Source: Agrococcus jenensis
GTDB taxonomy: Bacteria > Actinomycetota > Actinomycetes > Actinomycetales > Microbacteriaceae
Direction of reading: 5' to 3'
NCBI RefSeq assembly: GCF_003752465.1
Contig: NZ_RKHJ01000001.1
Coordinates: 1-64,000 of the forward strand
DNA length: 64,000 nucleotides
The position numbers were made by a program, and so were the translations under genes. The notes beneath the pieces are model-generated. The model did not search any database and was not told the DNA's origin. It worked only from the letters and a program-made list of their open reading frames with translations. How positions within the stretch are numbered: position 1 is the stretch's first letter; the number at the start of each line of letters is the position of its first letter. This document shows positions 12,120 through 23,929 of the stretch, in pieces.

Positions 12120-12415
12120 GCGCCGCGCCCCCGGCGCCGGGGCCCGGAGCCCACGACGCCCTGCCTGCCGGCGATGAAGCGCGCCATCGAGACCGTCGCC
12201 GCGAAGGCCAGCAGCGAGAGCACGAGGATGACGGGGATCGTATAGCTGTGGTGGTTGATCGCCGCCTCGACCGCGAGCGAGCCCGCGACGATCGCGATGA
12301 GCACGTCGGTCGCGACGACGCGGTCGCTCGGCGCCGGGCCGCGGACGATGCGCACGAGCGTGAGCGCGGCGGCGGCCGCGAGCATGACGCCCGCGGCGAT
12401 GAGCACGAGCTGCAT
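12116..12415 (-). CDS. mnhF: Monovalent cation/H+ antiporter subunit F
   Basis: A 99-residue membrane protein with three predicted hydrophobic helices. The motif VRIVRGPAPSDRVVATDVL is the MrpF/PhaF signature. Starts at the ATG at 12415, adjoining the end of mnhE, and ends inside the mnhG start codon. All Mrp subunits are needed for a working complex that exchanges cytoplasmic Na+ or K+ for protons, supporting pH and salt homeostasis. Confidence 0.93.
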   Translation of the reverse strand: MQLVLIAAGVMLAAAAALTLVRIVRGPAPSDRVVATDVLIAIVAGSLAVEAAINHHSYTIPVILVLSLLAFAATVSMARFIAGRQGVVGSGPRRRGRGA

Positions 12416-13005
12416 CAGCGCTCCTCCTCCGTGTCTGGGGCGGGCCGTGGCGCTGGGGCCTGCTCGGTCCCCGGGGCGGGCAGGCGCAGCAGCGCGCGGT
12501 CCTCGGCGGTGCCGAACGCCCGCAGCACGGTCGCCTCGGTCGAGCGCACCTTGGCGCGGGCGTGCTCGATCGCGGCGGGCGTCGAGGCGTCGAACACGTG
12601 CAGGAGGACCCATCCCGCGTCGGCGTCGACCGCGACGGAGCCCGGCACGAGCGAGGCGAGCTCCGCCGTGATCACGGTGATGAAGGGCGACTGGCTCCGC
12701 AGCGGCACGCGGATGATGGCGTTGCGCGTCGGCCGCCAGAACGCCAGCACCTTCGCCGCGACCTGGAAGCTCGAGACGACCAGGCCGCCGAGCGTGACGA
12801 GCACGAGCCGCGCGAACCCGATCGGCCGGAACGACTCCAGCTCCGGCACGTCGGGCAGCGGGAACACGATCTGGATGAGGAGCGCCACGAGCACGCCGAA
12901 GACGGCGGCGCCGAGCGTCAGCTCGCCCCACAGCATCATCCAGACGATGGCGAGGCCGACGGTCGCGACGATCGAGGCGCGGTAGCGGAGGGCGGGGCGC
13001 TTCAC
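12415..13005 (-). CDS. mnhE: Monovalent cation/H+ antiporter subunit E
   Basis: A 196-residue subunit of the Mrp complex. N-terminal hydrophobic segments (GLAIVWMMLWGELTLGAAVFG) and RLVLVTLGGLVVSSFQVAAKVL are followed by the conserved cytoplasmic region with RVPLRSQSPFITVITAELASLVPGS, typical of MnhE. The C-terminal tail rich in Pro, Ala and Glu is longer than in many homologues. It starts at the GTG at 13005, which overlaps the mnhD stop (GTGA) and has a GAGGAGG eleven bases upstream. Confidence 0.93.
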   Translation of the reverse strand: MKRPALRYRASIVATVGLAIVWMMLWGELTLGAAVFGVLVALLIQIVFPLPDVPELESFRPIGFARLVLVTLGGLVVSSFQVAAKVLAFWRPTRNAIIRVPLRSQSPFITVITAELASLVPGSVAVDADAGWVLLHVFDASTPAAIEHARAKVRSTEATVLRAFGTAEDRALLRLPAPGTEQAPAPRPAPDTEEER

Positions 13006-14510
13006 GGCTGCGCCTCCTCGACCGCGGCCTGGTACGCGCCGGCGCGGATGTCGGCCGCCGCGCGCTCCGCGTAGGCGGTCAGCGGTCCGGCGAGCACCGT
13101 GAGGGCGACCGTGACGGCCACGAGCGCCGAGGCGGCCAGGATCCAGATGCGCGGCAGCACCCGGACCGACAGCACGCGCTCGTTGTCGGGCGCCTGGTCC
13201 TGCCAGAACGCCCGCTGCCACACGCGGATGACGGCGATGAGCGTGAGCAGGCTCGTCGCGACGCCCGCGACGACGGCGATCATGGCGAGCGGCGACCCGA
13301 TCTCGAGTGCGCCGTCGATGAGCGCGACCTTGCCGAGGAAGCCGGAGAACGGTGGGATGCCGCCGAGGTTGAGCGCCGGTACGAGGTAGAGCACCGCGAG
13401 CAGCGGCACGGACGCGAGCCCGCCCAGGCGCGCGAGGCTCGTCGAGCCGCCGACCCGCTCGATGAGCCCGACGACGATGAAGAGCGCCGTCTGCACGAGG
13501 ATGTGGTGGACGATGTAGAAGATCGCGCCGGAGAGGCCCGCGGCCGTGCCGAGCGCGACGCCGAGCAGCATGTAGCCGATGTGGCTCACGAGCGTGAACG
13601 AGAGCAGTCGCTTGATCTCGCCCTGGGCGAGCGCGCCGAGGATGCCGAGCAGCATCGTGAGGATCGCCGCGACGAGCAGCAGGTCGCTGAGCGGGCTCTC
13701 GGGGAACAGGAGCGTCTGCACCCGGATGATCGCGAAGACGCCGACCTTCGTGAGGAGGCCGGCGAAGACCGCCGTGACGCTCGCGGGCGCCGTCGGGTAG
13801 GAGTCGGGCAGCCAGGCCTGCAGCGGGAAGACCGCCGCCTTGATGCCGAACACCACGAGCAGCAGCAGCTGGATCACGAGCTGGAGCCCCGGGTCGAGCG
13901 CTGCGAGCCGCTCGGGCAGCTGCGCGAAGCTCACGGTGCCGGTCGCGCCGTAGACGATCGAGATGGTGAGCAGGAAGAGGGTGGAGGAGACGACGCTCAC
14001 GACCACGTAGGTCGACCCCGCGCGCACCCGCTCCTTCGTCGCGCCCAGCATGATGAGCACGTACGAGGCGAACAGGAGCGTCTCGAAGCCGACGAAGAGG
14101 TTGAAGAGGTCGCCGGCGAGGAAGGCGTTGGAGACACCGGCCGTCAGCACCAGGAACGTCGGGTGGAAGACCGAGACCGGCGCGCCGTCGGCGCCGTCGG
14201 CGATGTCGCGGCGCGAGGGGAAGATGACGACGAGCGCGGTGACGACGCTCGACACGAGCACCATGAGCGCGGACAGCCGGTCGGCGACGAGCACGATGCC
14301 GGTGCCGTCGGGCCACGCGCCGACCCACAGCACGATGGGGCCGAGCGCGTCGGCCGCGAGGCACAGCACGAGCGCGAGCACCGCGTTGATGGCGAGCGTC
14401 GACGCGGAGACGACGCGCTGCCATGCCGGGTAGCGCGCGAGCGCGAGCGTGATGCCGGCCGCGAGCAGCGGGAGCAGGACCGGGACGGGGACGAGGTTCG
14501 CGAGGTCCAT
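13002..14510 (-). CDS. mnhD: Monovalent cation/H+ antiporter subunit D
   Basis: A 502-residue polytopic protein homologous to the proton-translocating NuoM/NuoN subunits of complex I. The Proton_antipo_M core includes FNLFVGFETLLFASYVLIML with the key glutamate, and the lysine-containing GIKAAVFPLQAWLPDSYPTAP, both expected for an MrpD. Starts MDLANLVPVPVLLPLL at 14510, overlapping the mnhC stop (TGATG). Works with MnhA as a second proton/cation channel module. Confidence 0.95.
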   Translation of the reverse strand: MDLANLVPVPVLLPLLAAGITLALARYPAWQRVVSASTLAINAVLALVLCLAADALGPIVLWVGAWPDGTGIVLVADRLSALMVLVSSVVTALVVIFPSRRDIADGADGAPVSVFHPTFLVLTAGVSNAFLAGDLFNLFVGFETLLFASYVLIMLGATKERVRAGSTYVVVSVVSSTLFLLTISIVYGATGTVSFAQLPERLAALDPGLQLVIQLLLLVVFGIKAAVFPLQAWLPDSYPTAPASVTAVFAGLLTKVGVFAIIRVQTLLFPESPLSDLLLVAAILTMLLGILGALAQGEIKRLLSFTLVSHIGYMLLGVALGTAAGLSGAIFYIVHHILVQTALFIVVGLIERVGGSTSLARLGGLASVPLLAVLYLVPALNLGGIPPFSGFLGKVALIDGALEIGSPLAMIAVVAGVATSLLTLIAVIRVWQRAFWQDQAPDNERVLSVRVLPRIWILAASALVAVTVALTVLAGPLTAYAERAAADIRAGAYQAAVEEAQP

Positions 14511-14992
14511 CAGCGCTCCGGCTCGGCAGCGTCGTTGCCGGCCGGGACGACGTCGTCGCGGACGAGCCTGCCGCCCGACTCCGTGTCGGTCGCGGTGCTG
14601 GAGTCGGGCTCGACGTAGGCCTCGCTCGAGAGGTCGGCCTGCGCGCGGCGGCGGACGATGGTGTCCTCGACGTCGTCGGCGACCTCGTCGTGGCCCTGGA
14701 GCTGGAACGAGCGGTACGACATCGCGAGCAGCAGCGCGCCGGTCGCGAGCGAGATCACGATCGCGGTGAGCACGAGCGCCTGCGGCAGCGGATCGGCGAT
14801 CTGCGCCTCCGGCTCCCCCACGATCGGCGCGAGGCCAGCGGGGCCCGACGCGACGAGGAAGAGCAGGTTGATGCCGTTGCCCGCGAGCATCACGCCGGCG
14901 AGGATGCGCATGAGGCTGCGCTCGAGCAGCAAGTAGACGCCCGCGGCGATGAGCACGCCGCCGGCGACCGCGAGCACGAGCGAGGGCGTCAT
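14510..14992 (-). CDS. mnhC: Monovalent cation/H+ antiporter subunit C
   Basis: A 160-residue NuoK-like subunit. Three hydrophobic segments carry the conserved MRILAGVMLAGNGINLLFLV and LPQALVLTAIVISLATGALLLAM. The roughly 50-residue hydrophilic C-terminal extension (VRRRAQADLSSEAYVEPDSS and onward) is acidic and not part of the domain. The start at 14992 overlaps the stop of mnhA by four bases. The product forms part of the membrane arm of the Mrp complex. Confidence 0.94.
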   Translation of the reverse strand: MTPSLVLAVAGGVLIAAGVYLLLERSLMRILAGVMLAGNGINLLFLVASGPAGLAPIVGEPEAQIADPLPQALVLTAIVISLATGALLLAMSYRSFQLQGHDEVADDVEDTIVRRRAQADLSSEAYVEPDSSTATDTESGGRLVRDDVVPAGNDAAEPER

Positions 14993-17832
14993 GCCTGCAC
15001 CTCGCGACCCGGGAGCGACCGGTCCGAGCCGTACTCGGGCCGGGGTGCGACGTCCTGCTCGCCGTGGAGGTCGATGCCCGCACCGAGCGAGCGGACGAAG
15101 TCGAGCATCGCGCCGATGATGATGAGCCAGACTCCTACGTCGAAGAACAGGGTCGTGACGAGCTTGACCTCGCCGATGAGCGGCAGCACGGCCTCGAGGG
15201 CGTAGGACTGCCCGATGCGGCCGCCGATGAGCACCGGCCAGACGACGCTCAGGACCGCGAGCGCCATGCCGGCGCCGAGCAGCTTGCCGGCGTCGAACGG
15301 CACCGCCTCGAGCAGCTCGTCGCGCCCGCCCGCGAGGTAGCGCACGGCGAGCGCGACGCCCGCGACGAGCCCGCCGATGAAGCCGCCGCCGGGCAGGTTG
15401 TGGCCCACCGCGAGGAAGTAGACGGAGGCGACCATCATCACGGGGAAGAGGAGGCGCGTCATCATCTCGAGGACGGGCGACGCGAGCTCCGCGTCGGCGA
15501 ACGCCCCGCGGAGCCAGGTGCGCCTGCCGGGCCCGCCGGGCGTGGGGCGGAGCACGCCGCTGCCCGCGACCGGGCGGCGGACGAAGATGAGGCTCGCGAC
15601 GCCCGTGGCCGCGGCGAGCACGACGGAGACCTCGCCGAGGGTGTCCCAGACGCGGATGTCGACGAGCGTGACGTTGACGATGTTCTCGCCGAAGCCGAAC
15701 GTGTAGGCGTACTCGTAGAACGCCTCCGAGATCGGCTGGGCCGTGCGCGACTGCAGCGCGACGATCGACGCCGCCGCCGCGATCGTGCCCACCATCGCTC
15801 CGAGGAGCGCGCGCAGCCACCGCGCCGCGCGCAGCGGCCGGTTCGTGAAGTACTTCGGCAGGCGGCGCAGCACGAGCACGAGGATGACGAGGAAGACGGT
15901 CTCGGCGAGCACCTGCGTGAGCGCGAGGTCGGGGGCGCCGTGCAGCAGGAAGAGCAGCGCGACGCCGTAGCCGACGACCGAGACGAGCATGAACGCCTTG
16001 AGGCGCCCGCGCGTCGTGGTCGCGAGCACGGCGGCGACGATGATGATGCCCGCGGCGCCGATCTGGCCGACCGAGTCGTAGAGCCGGATGTCGTCGCCGA
16101 GGCCGACCTGCAGGAGGAGCGCCGAGCCCGGGAGGGCGACGACGGCGAGCATGATCGTGGCGACGTGGAGCGGCAGCGAACCCGTCTGGATGCGGCTCGT
16201 GACCTCGACCGCCAGGCGGTCGAGGCCCCGCATGCTCGCGTGGTAGCCGCGCTCGAACGGGTCGGCGCCGTGCGGCGGGCGGCGACGGCGGCCGAGCGCG
16301 AGGAACGCGGCGGTGCCCGCGAGCCACGCGAGCATCGAGGCGATGAGCGGGATGGTGACGCCGTGCCAGAGCGCGAGGTGCGGCGCGTCCTCACCGGCGG
16401 GGACGAGCTCGACGTGCGGGTGGAGCAGGTCGGAGATCGGGTCGCCGGCGAAGCCGAGCACGATGCCGGCGAGCGCGAGCACGACGGGTGCGACGACGAG
16501 CCACGGCGAGCGCCGCTTCGGCTCGGTGACGAGGTCGCCGAAGAACGTGCCGACCACGAACCGCAGCGAGTACGCGACGGTGAGCGCCGCGCCGACCGCG
16601 ATGCCGACGAAGGCGACCCAGCCGAGCGCGGCGAGCTCGCCGGTGTCGGCGATCGCCGCGTCGAGCGCCGCCTCCTTGCCGAGGAAGCCGATCGCGGGCG
16701 GGATGCCGGCCATCGAGGCGGCCGCGACGACCGCGGCGCCGGCGGCGAGCGGCATCCGCCGGGCGAGCCCGCCGAGCTCGCGCAGGTCGCGCGTGCCGGT
16801 CGCGCGGTCGACGGCGCCGACCACCATGAACAGGGCCGCCTTGAAGACGGCGTGCGCGGCGAGCAGCGTGAGCCCCGCCTGCATCGCGGCGTGCGTGCCG
16901 ATGCCGAGCACCGTGACGAGCAGGCCGAGCTGGCTCACCGTGCCGTGCGCGAGCAGCACCTTGATGTCGAGCTGCCGCATCGCGCGCACGGCGCCGAGCA
17001 GCATCGTGACGATGCCGAGGCTCACGAGGCCCCAGCGCCACCACGGCAGTTCGACGAACGCCGGCTCGAGCGCGGCGATGAGGAAGATGCCCGCCTTCAC
17101 CATCGCTGCGGCGTGCAGGAACGCCGAGACGGGCGTCGGCGCCGCCATCGCGCCGGGCAGCCAGTACTGGAACGGCACGATCGCCGACTTGGACAGCGCC
17201 CCGACGACCATGAGCGCCGCGCCCCACGCCGCCGTGGTCGTGCGCGGCGGGTCGGCGAGCGTCGCGGCGAGCGAGAACGTGCCCGTCTGCGACTCGAGCA
17301 GCATGATGCCGGTCAGCATCGCGAGCCCGCCGACGGTCGTGACGATGAGCGCCGTCTGCGCCGCGCGGCGGTTGCTCGCCGAGCGGTGGTTGAGGCCGAC
17401 GAGCAGGTACGAGAAGACGGTCGTGAGCTCCCACCCGACCGTGAGCACGATGAGGTCGTCCGAGAGCACGAGCAGCAGCATCGACGCGGCGAAGCCGGTG
17501 AGGAGCCCCACCGTGCGCGGCGCGAGCTTGCGCGAGTCGAAGTACCACGCGCAGTAGACGAAGATCAGGCCGCCGACCGCGAGCACGACCATCGCGAGCA
17601 GCCACTGCAGCGCGCCGAGCCGGAGGTCGACCGCGATGCCGAGCGCCGGCATCCACTCGATGCGCTCCTGGAGCACGGCGCCGGCCGAGACCGCAGGGCC
17701 CTGGATGCCGAACCAGGCCGCGGCCGCGAGGCTCGCCGCTGCCGGCAGCAGGAAGACGAACCGGCCCATGCGACTGCTCAGGGCGCTCCCGACGACGCCG
17801 AGGACGGCGAGGATCGTCACAGTGAGCAGCAC
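14989..17832 (-). CDS. mnhA: Monovalent cation/H+ antiporter subunit A, fused to subunit B domain
   Basis: A 947-residue polytopic protein. Residues from about 60 to 500 are a NuoL-like antiporter domain with VGWELTTVFSYLLVGLNH and SKSAIVPFQYWLPGAMAAPTPVSAFLHAAAM. The distal part contains the MnhB-type segment (RLLFPVMMVASVYFLAVGHNLPGGGFIGGLVAG). No separate mnhB exists, so A and B are fused, as is common in actinobacteria. The likely start is the GTG at 17832; no Shine-Dalgarno is visible. First gene of the mnh operon and divergent from sbcD, with 100 bases between them. Confidence 0.95.
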   Translation of the reverse strand: MLLTVTILAVLGVVGSALSSRMGRFVFLLPAAASLAAAAWFGIQGPAVSAGAVLQERIEWMPALGIAVDLRLGALQWLLAMVVLAVGGLIFVYCAWYFDSRKLAPRTVGLLTGFAASMLLLVLSDDLIVLTVGWELTTVFSYLLVGLNHRSASNRRAAQTALIVTTVGGLAMLTGIMLLESQTGTFSLAATLADPPRTTTAAWGAALMVVGALSKSAIVPFQYWLPGAMAAPTPVSAFLHAAAMVKAGIFLIAALEPAFVELPWWRWGLVSLGIVTMLLGAVRAMRQLDIKVLLAHGTVSQLGLLVTVLGIGTHAAMQAGLTLLAAHAVFKAALFMVVGAVDRATGTRDLRELGGLARRMPLAAGAAVVAAASMAGIPPAIGFLGKEAALDAAIADTGELAALGWVAFVGIAVGAALTVAYSLRFVVGTFFGDLVTEPKRRSPWLVVAPVVLALAGIVLGFAGDPISDLLHPHVELVPAGEDAPHLALWHGVTIPLIASMLAWLAGTAAFLALGRRRRPPHGADPFERGYHASMRGLDRLAVEVTSRIQTGSLPLHVATIMLAVVALPGSALLLQVGLGDDIRLYDSVGQIGAAGIIIVAAVLATTTRGRLKAFMLVSVVGYGVALLFLLHGAPDLALTQVLAETVFLVILVLVLRRLPKYFTNRPLRAARWLRALLGAMVGTIAAAASIVALQSRTAQPISEAFYEYAYTFGFGENIVNVTLVDIRVWDTLGEVSVVLAAATGVASLIFVRRPVAGSGVLRPTPGGPGRRTWLRGAFADAELASPVLEMMTRLLFPVMMVASVYFLAVGHNLPGGGFIGGLVAGVALAVRYLAGGRDELLEAVPFDAGKLLGAGMALAVLSVVWPVLIGGRIGQSYALEAVLPLIGEVKLVTTLFFDVGVWLIIIGAMLDFVRSLGAGIDLHGEQDVAPRPEYGSDRSLPGREVQA

Positions 17833-17920
17833 GTGGTGCAGTCCCTACTCGAGCGCGGGCAAGGGGCTCCTGCCAGCCTACCGGCGCGCGCCGCGCCCTG
17901 CCGACGTCGGCGCCCGGCCC

Positions 17921-17926
17921 TACCGT
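17921..17926 (+). promoter_or_regulatory. Probable -10 element TACCGT of leaderless sbcD
   Basis: TACCGT, then exactly six bases, then the sbcD ATG at 17933. There is no Shine-Dalgarno sequence, consistent with a transcript beginning at the start codon. Confidence 0.55.
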
Positions 17927-17932
17927 GGTGGC

Positions 17933-19083
17933 ATGCGGCTGCTCCACACCTCCGACTGGCACGTCGGGCGCACGTTCCACGGTGCGGACACCGTCGACGC
18001 GCTCCGCTCCGTGCTCGAGGAGCTCGCCGCGATCGTTCGCCGAGAGCGCATCGACGTCGTGCTCGTCGCGGGCGACGTCTACGACTCGGCGATGCCCGCC
18101 GGCCGGCACGTCGAGGCGCTCACGCGGGCGCTGCAGTCGATCCGCGACGCGGGCGCGCAGGTCGTGCTGTCGAGCGGCAACCACGACTCCCCCGCCCGCC
18201 TGGGCGCGAACGCCGGCTTCGCGCGCGCCGGCGGGCTCCACCTCAGCACCACCGCGCTCGACCCCGACTCGTGGCGCATCGAGCTCGACGACGAGCACGG
18301 GCCCGTGCAGGTCTTCGCCGTGCCGTACCTCGAGCCGGTCGTGCTGCGCGCCGCGCTGCCCGAGTCGGGCATCCGCACGCAGGCCGATGCGATGCGCTGG
18401 GCGATGGACGCGATCCGCGCCGATCTCGCCGCCCGGCCGGCCCGCGCCGTCGTGCTCGCGCACTGCTTCGCGGCGGGCGTCGCGGCCGACGACGACGACG
18501 CACCCCGCGAGATCCGCGCCGGCGGCCTCGACGTCGTGCCGATCGCGACGTTCGACGGCGTCGACTACGCGGCGCTCGGCCACATCCACTCGCGGCAGGC
18601 GCTCGCCGAGGCGGTGCGGTACTCGGGTGCGCCGCTGCACTACTCCTTCCGCGAGCGCTCGCCCGAGCGCGGCGGGTGGCTCGTCGAGCTCGGCGCGGAC
18701 GGCCTCGACGGCGTCTCGTGGATCAGCCTGCCGGTGCCGCGGCCGCTCACGCAGGTGCGCGGCGAGCTCGACGCGCTGCTCGCCGACCCCGCGCACGACG
18801 GCACCGAGGACCACTGGGTGCGCGCCGTGCTCACCGACGCCGCCATGCCGCTCGACGCGATGCGACGGCTGCAGCAGCGCTGGCCGCACTGCGCGCAGGT
18901 CGAGTGGGCGGGCGCCGTCGGCGGTGCGGATGCCGCCGGCGTGCGGGAGCGCCTGCAGCGGCGCAGCGACGCCGAGGTGGTCGAGGGGTTCCTCGAGCAC
19001 GTGCGCGGCGAGGGCCCGAGCGATGCGGAGCGCGCGCTCGTCGCCGACGGCCTCGCGCGCGTCGCGGCAGCCGAGGCGGCCAG

Positions 19084-19087
<4 letters not shown>
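17933..19087 (+). CDS. sbcD: Exonuclease subunit SbcD (Mre11-like nuclease)
   Basis: Metallophosphoesterase nuclease subunit of the SbcCD complex, which opens hairpins and processes DNA ends. The 384-residue protein starts MRLLHTSDWHVGRTFHG; the phosphoesterase motifs are TSDWH (7-11), GDVYDS, GNHDSPARLG, a later AHCFAAG and GHIHSRQ. Longer upstream in-frame starts exist but lack homology, and the leaderless promoter fixes the start at 17933. The stop overlaps the sbcC GTG by four bases, typical of the coupled sbcDC operon. Confidence 0.96.
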
Positions 19088-22086
<2,999 letters not shown>

Positions 22087-22096
22087 GCTCCGGCGC

Positions 22097-23230
22097 ATGC
22101 ATGACTTCGACGAGCGCCCGCAGCACGGCCGCCGCATCGACATCGGCTCGCTCGAGGCCTTCGACCGCTTCGCGGCGCAGGCCGGATCGATGCGCGGCTG
22201 GCGCATCCAGGACGTCGACCTCCGGGAGCGCGGGAGCGAGCTCGAGCGGCTCGACGGCAGCGGCGCGCTGCTGCTGGGCGCCGACCTGCCCGCGGGCGCG
22301 AAGGAGCGTCTGGTGGGGCAGGGCGCGCTCGTCTTCGACGACGTGCCGGAGGTGCCGTTCAACGCCTACCGCTCGACGCTCTACGCGCCCGACGACCTGG
22401 TCGCCGGCATCGACGACGGCTACCCGTCGAGCTTCGACGCGCGCGTCTACGCCTGGTCGCGCACGCGGCACCACGACATCGCGCACACCCTCGCCGCGGC
22501 CCTGCACGATCACTCGATCGACGACGCGCTCGCCGAGTGGGTGCAGGGCAAGGTGATCGTCGGGATCATGGGCGGCCACGCGCTGCGCCGCGACTCACCG
22601 GAGTACCGGCAGGCGGCGCACCTCGCGCACGGCCTCGCGCGCGCCGGACGGGTGGTCGCGACCGGCGGCGGCCCCGGTGCGATGGAGGCCGGCAACCTCG
22701 GTGCGCGCGCCGTGGGCTGCTCGAGCGCGGAGCTCGACGCGGCGGTCGACGAGCTCGCCGCGGTGCCCTCGTTCCACGGCTCGATCCCCGAGTGGATCGA
22801 CTCGGCGCGGCGGGTCGCGGCGCGCGTCGGCGACGGCGTCTCGCTCGGCATCCCGACGTGGCACTACGGCCACGAGCCGCCCAACTCGTTCGCCACCTCG
22901 ATCGCGAAGTACTTCCAGAACTCCGTGCGCGAGGACATCCTGCTGCGCGTCGCGAACGGCGGCGTCGTCGTGCTGCCGGGCGGCGGGGGCACGGTGCAGG
23001 AGATCTTCCAGGATGCGTGCGAGAACTCCTACGCCGAGGACGGCGCGTGGGCGCCGCTCGTGCTGCTCGGCACGCGGTTCTGGACCGAGACGCTGCCCGC
23101 GTGGCCGCTGCTGCAGGCGGTCATGCGCGACCGTCCGGGCGCGGTGGGCATCGCGTGCGTCGAGACCCCGGCGGATGCGGTCGCGGCGATCGCGGCGTTC
23201 GAACCGGGAGCCCGGGCGTCAGGCCTCTAG
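22097..23230 (+). CDS. LOG family (Rossmann-fold nucleotide-binding) protein
   Basis: A 377-residue protein whose C-terminal two thirds is a LOG/YgdH-type domain: GKVIVGIMGGHALRRDSPEY at about 155, VVATGGGPGAMEAGNLGARA, and the catalytic-site motif LPGGGGTVQEIF. Enzymes of this family cleave nucleoside 5'-monophosphates to base and ribose 5-phosphate. The extra N-terminal domain of about 150 residues makes it more like the longer PpnN (YgdH) type than the short cytokinin-activating LOG proteins, but the substrate is not predictable. Its end overlaps the convergent gene at 23219 by 12 bases. Confidence 0.82.
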   Translation: MHDFDERPQHGRRIDIGSLEAFDRFAAQAGSMRGWRIQDVDLRERGSELERLDGSGALLLGADLPAGAKERLVGQGALVFDDVPEVPFNAYRSTLYAPDDLVAGIDDGYPSSFDARVYAWSRTRHHDIAHTLAAALHDHSIDDALAEWVQGKVIVGIMGGHALRRDSPEYRQAAHLAHGLARAGRVVATGGGPGAMEAGNLGARAVGCSSAELDAAVDELAAVPSFHGSIPEWIDSARRVAARVGDGVSLGIPTWHYGHEPPNSFATSIAKYFQNSVREDILLRVANGGVVVLPGGGGTVQEIFQDACENSYAEDGAWAPLVLLGTRFWTETLPAWPLLQAVMRDRPGAVGIACVETPADAVAAIAAFEPGARASGL

Positions 23231-23911
23231 CTCGCCCGCGATCCGCCGCTCCAGGTCGTCGGTCGTCGCCTCTGGGAGCGCGATGAGGCCGTCGAGCTCG
23301 CGGCGGGCCTGCTTGTAGGCGCTCTGCCGCTCGGCGGGGGTCGACGCCTCGCTCTCGGCGAGCGCCATCAGGCGCTGCGCGGACTGCAGGCGCCGCCGCT
23401 CTGGCTCGGAGAAGCCCGACTGCGCGCGGCGCTTGGCCTCGCGCACCGCCGCCTCGAAGGCCACCTCGTAGTCGCGCACCGCCTCGCGGTAGCGCTCGAG
23501 CGCACCAGGCGGGCGCAGCGCGGCCGGCGCGTCGGGGCGGAGCCCCTCGGCAACCCGGCGCGCCCGGTGGAACGTCTGCGTGAGCGGCTCGCGCATGTCG
23601 GTCACGAGCGGGTAGTCGATGAGCTTCGCGACGTCGAGCTCGAAGTCGAGCCAGCGCCGGTCGGTGTCGGCGTGGTCGCCCAGGATGCGCTCGATCTGCC
23701 GGTCGCGGTCGGCCAGGTCCGCCGCCGCGCTCGGCGGCTGGACCGGCGCGACCGGGTGCACCGGCGCGCGGCGGACGCGCTCGAGCTCGATGCGATCGCG
23801 CCGCCGGCGCTCGTTGTACTTCGCGACGCCGCCGATCCAGCCGCCGACGATCGGGCCCACGATGAACGCGAGCCACCAGTAGCTGCCGGCGAACTCCAGG
23901 ATCTCCCCCAC
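23219..23911 (-). CDS. Hypothetical membrane-anchored protein
   Basis: A 230-residue protein with one N-terminal membrane helix (YWWLAFIVGPIVGGWIGGVA, about residues 11-30), then a basic segment (YNERRRRDRIELERVRR) and a soluble, highly charged, probably helical and partly coiled-coil remainder. I recognise no enzymatic motif. The GTG start at 23911 is preceded by TACGGT six bases upstream, so it is probably leaderless and independently expressed. Its 3' end overlaps the LOG-family gene tail to tail. It may be a small actinobacterial family of unknown function. Confidence 0.7.
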   Translation of the reverse strand: MGEILEFAGSYWWLAFIVGPIVGGWIGGVAKYNERRRRDRIELERVRRAPVHPVAPVQPPSAAADLADRDRQIERILGDHADTDRRWLDFELDVAKLIDYPLVTDMREPLTQTFHRARRVAEGLRPDAPAALRPPGALERYREAVRDYEVAFEAAVREAKRRAQSGFSEPERRRLQSAQRLMALAESEASTPAERQSAYKQARRELDGLIALPEATTDDLERRIAGELEA

Positions 23912-23917
23912 CCCGGC

Positions 23918-23923
23918 ACCGTA
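23918..23923 (-). promoter_or_regulatory. Probable -10 element TACGGT of a leaderless gene
   Basis: Minus-strand TACGGT, six bases (GCCGGG), then the GTG at 23911. It fits in the short gap after the MFS gene stop at 23930. Confidence 0.5.
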
Positions 23924-23929
23924 TCCGGG

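Noticed and set aside
15064..19083. Upstream part of a 2340-codon plus-strand frame that runs into sbcC
   Set aside because: Only the part from the GTG at 19084 matches SbcC. The rest is antisense to mnhA/C and overlaps sbcD in another frame, so the long frame is not a fusion protein.
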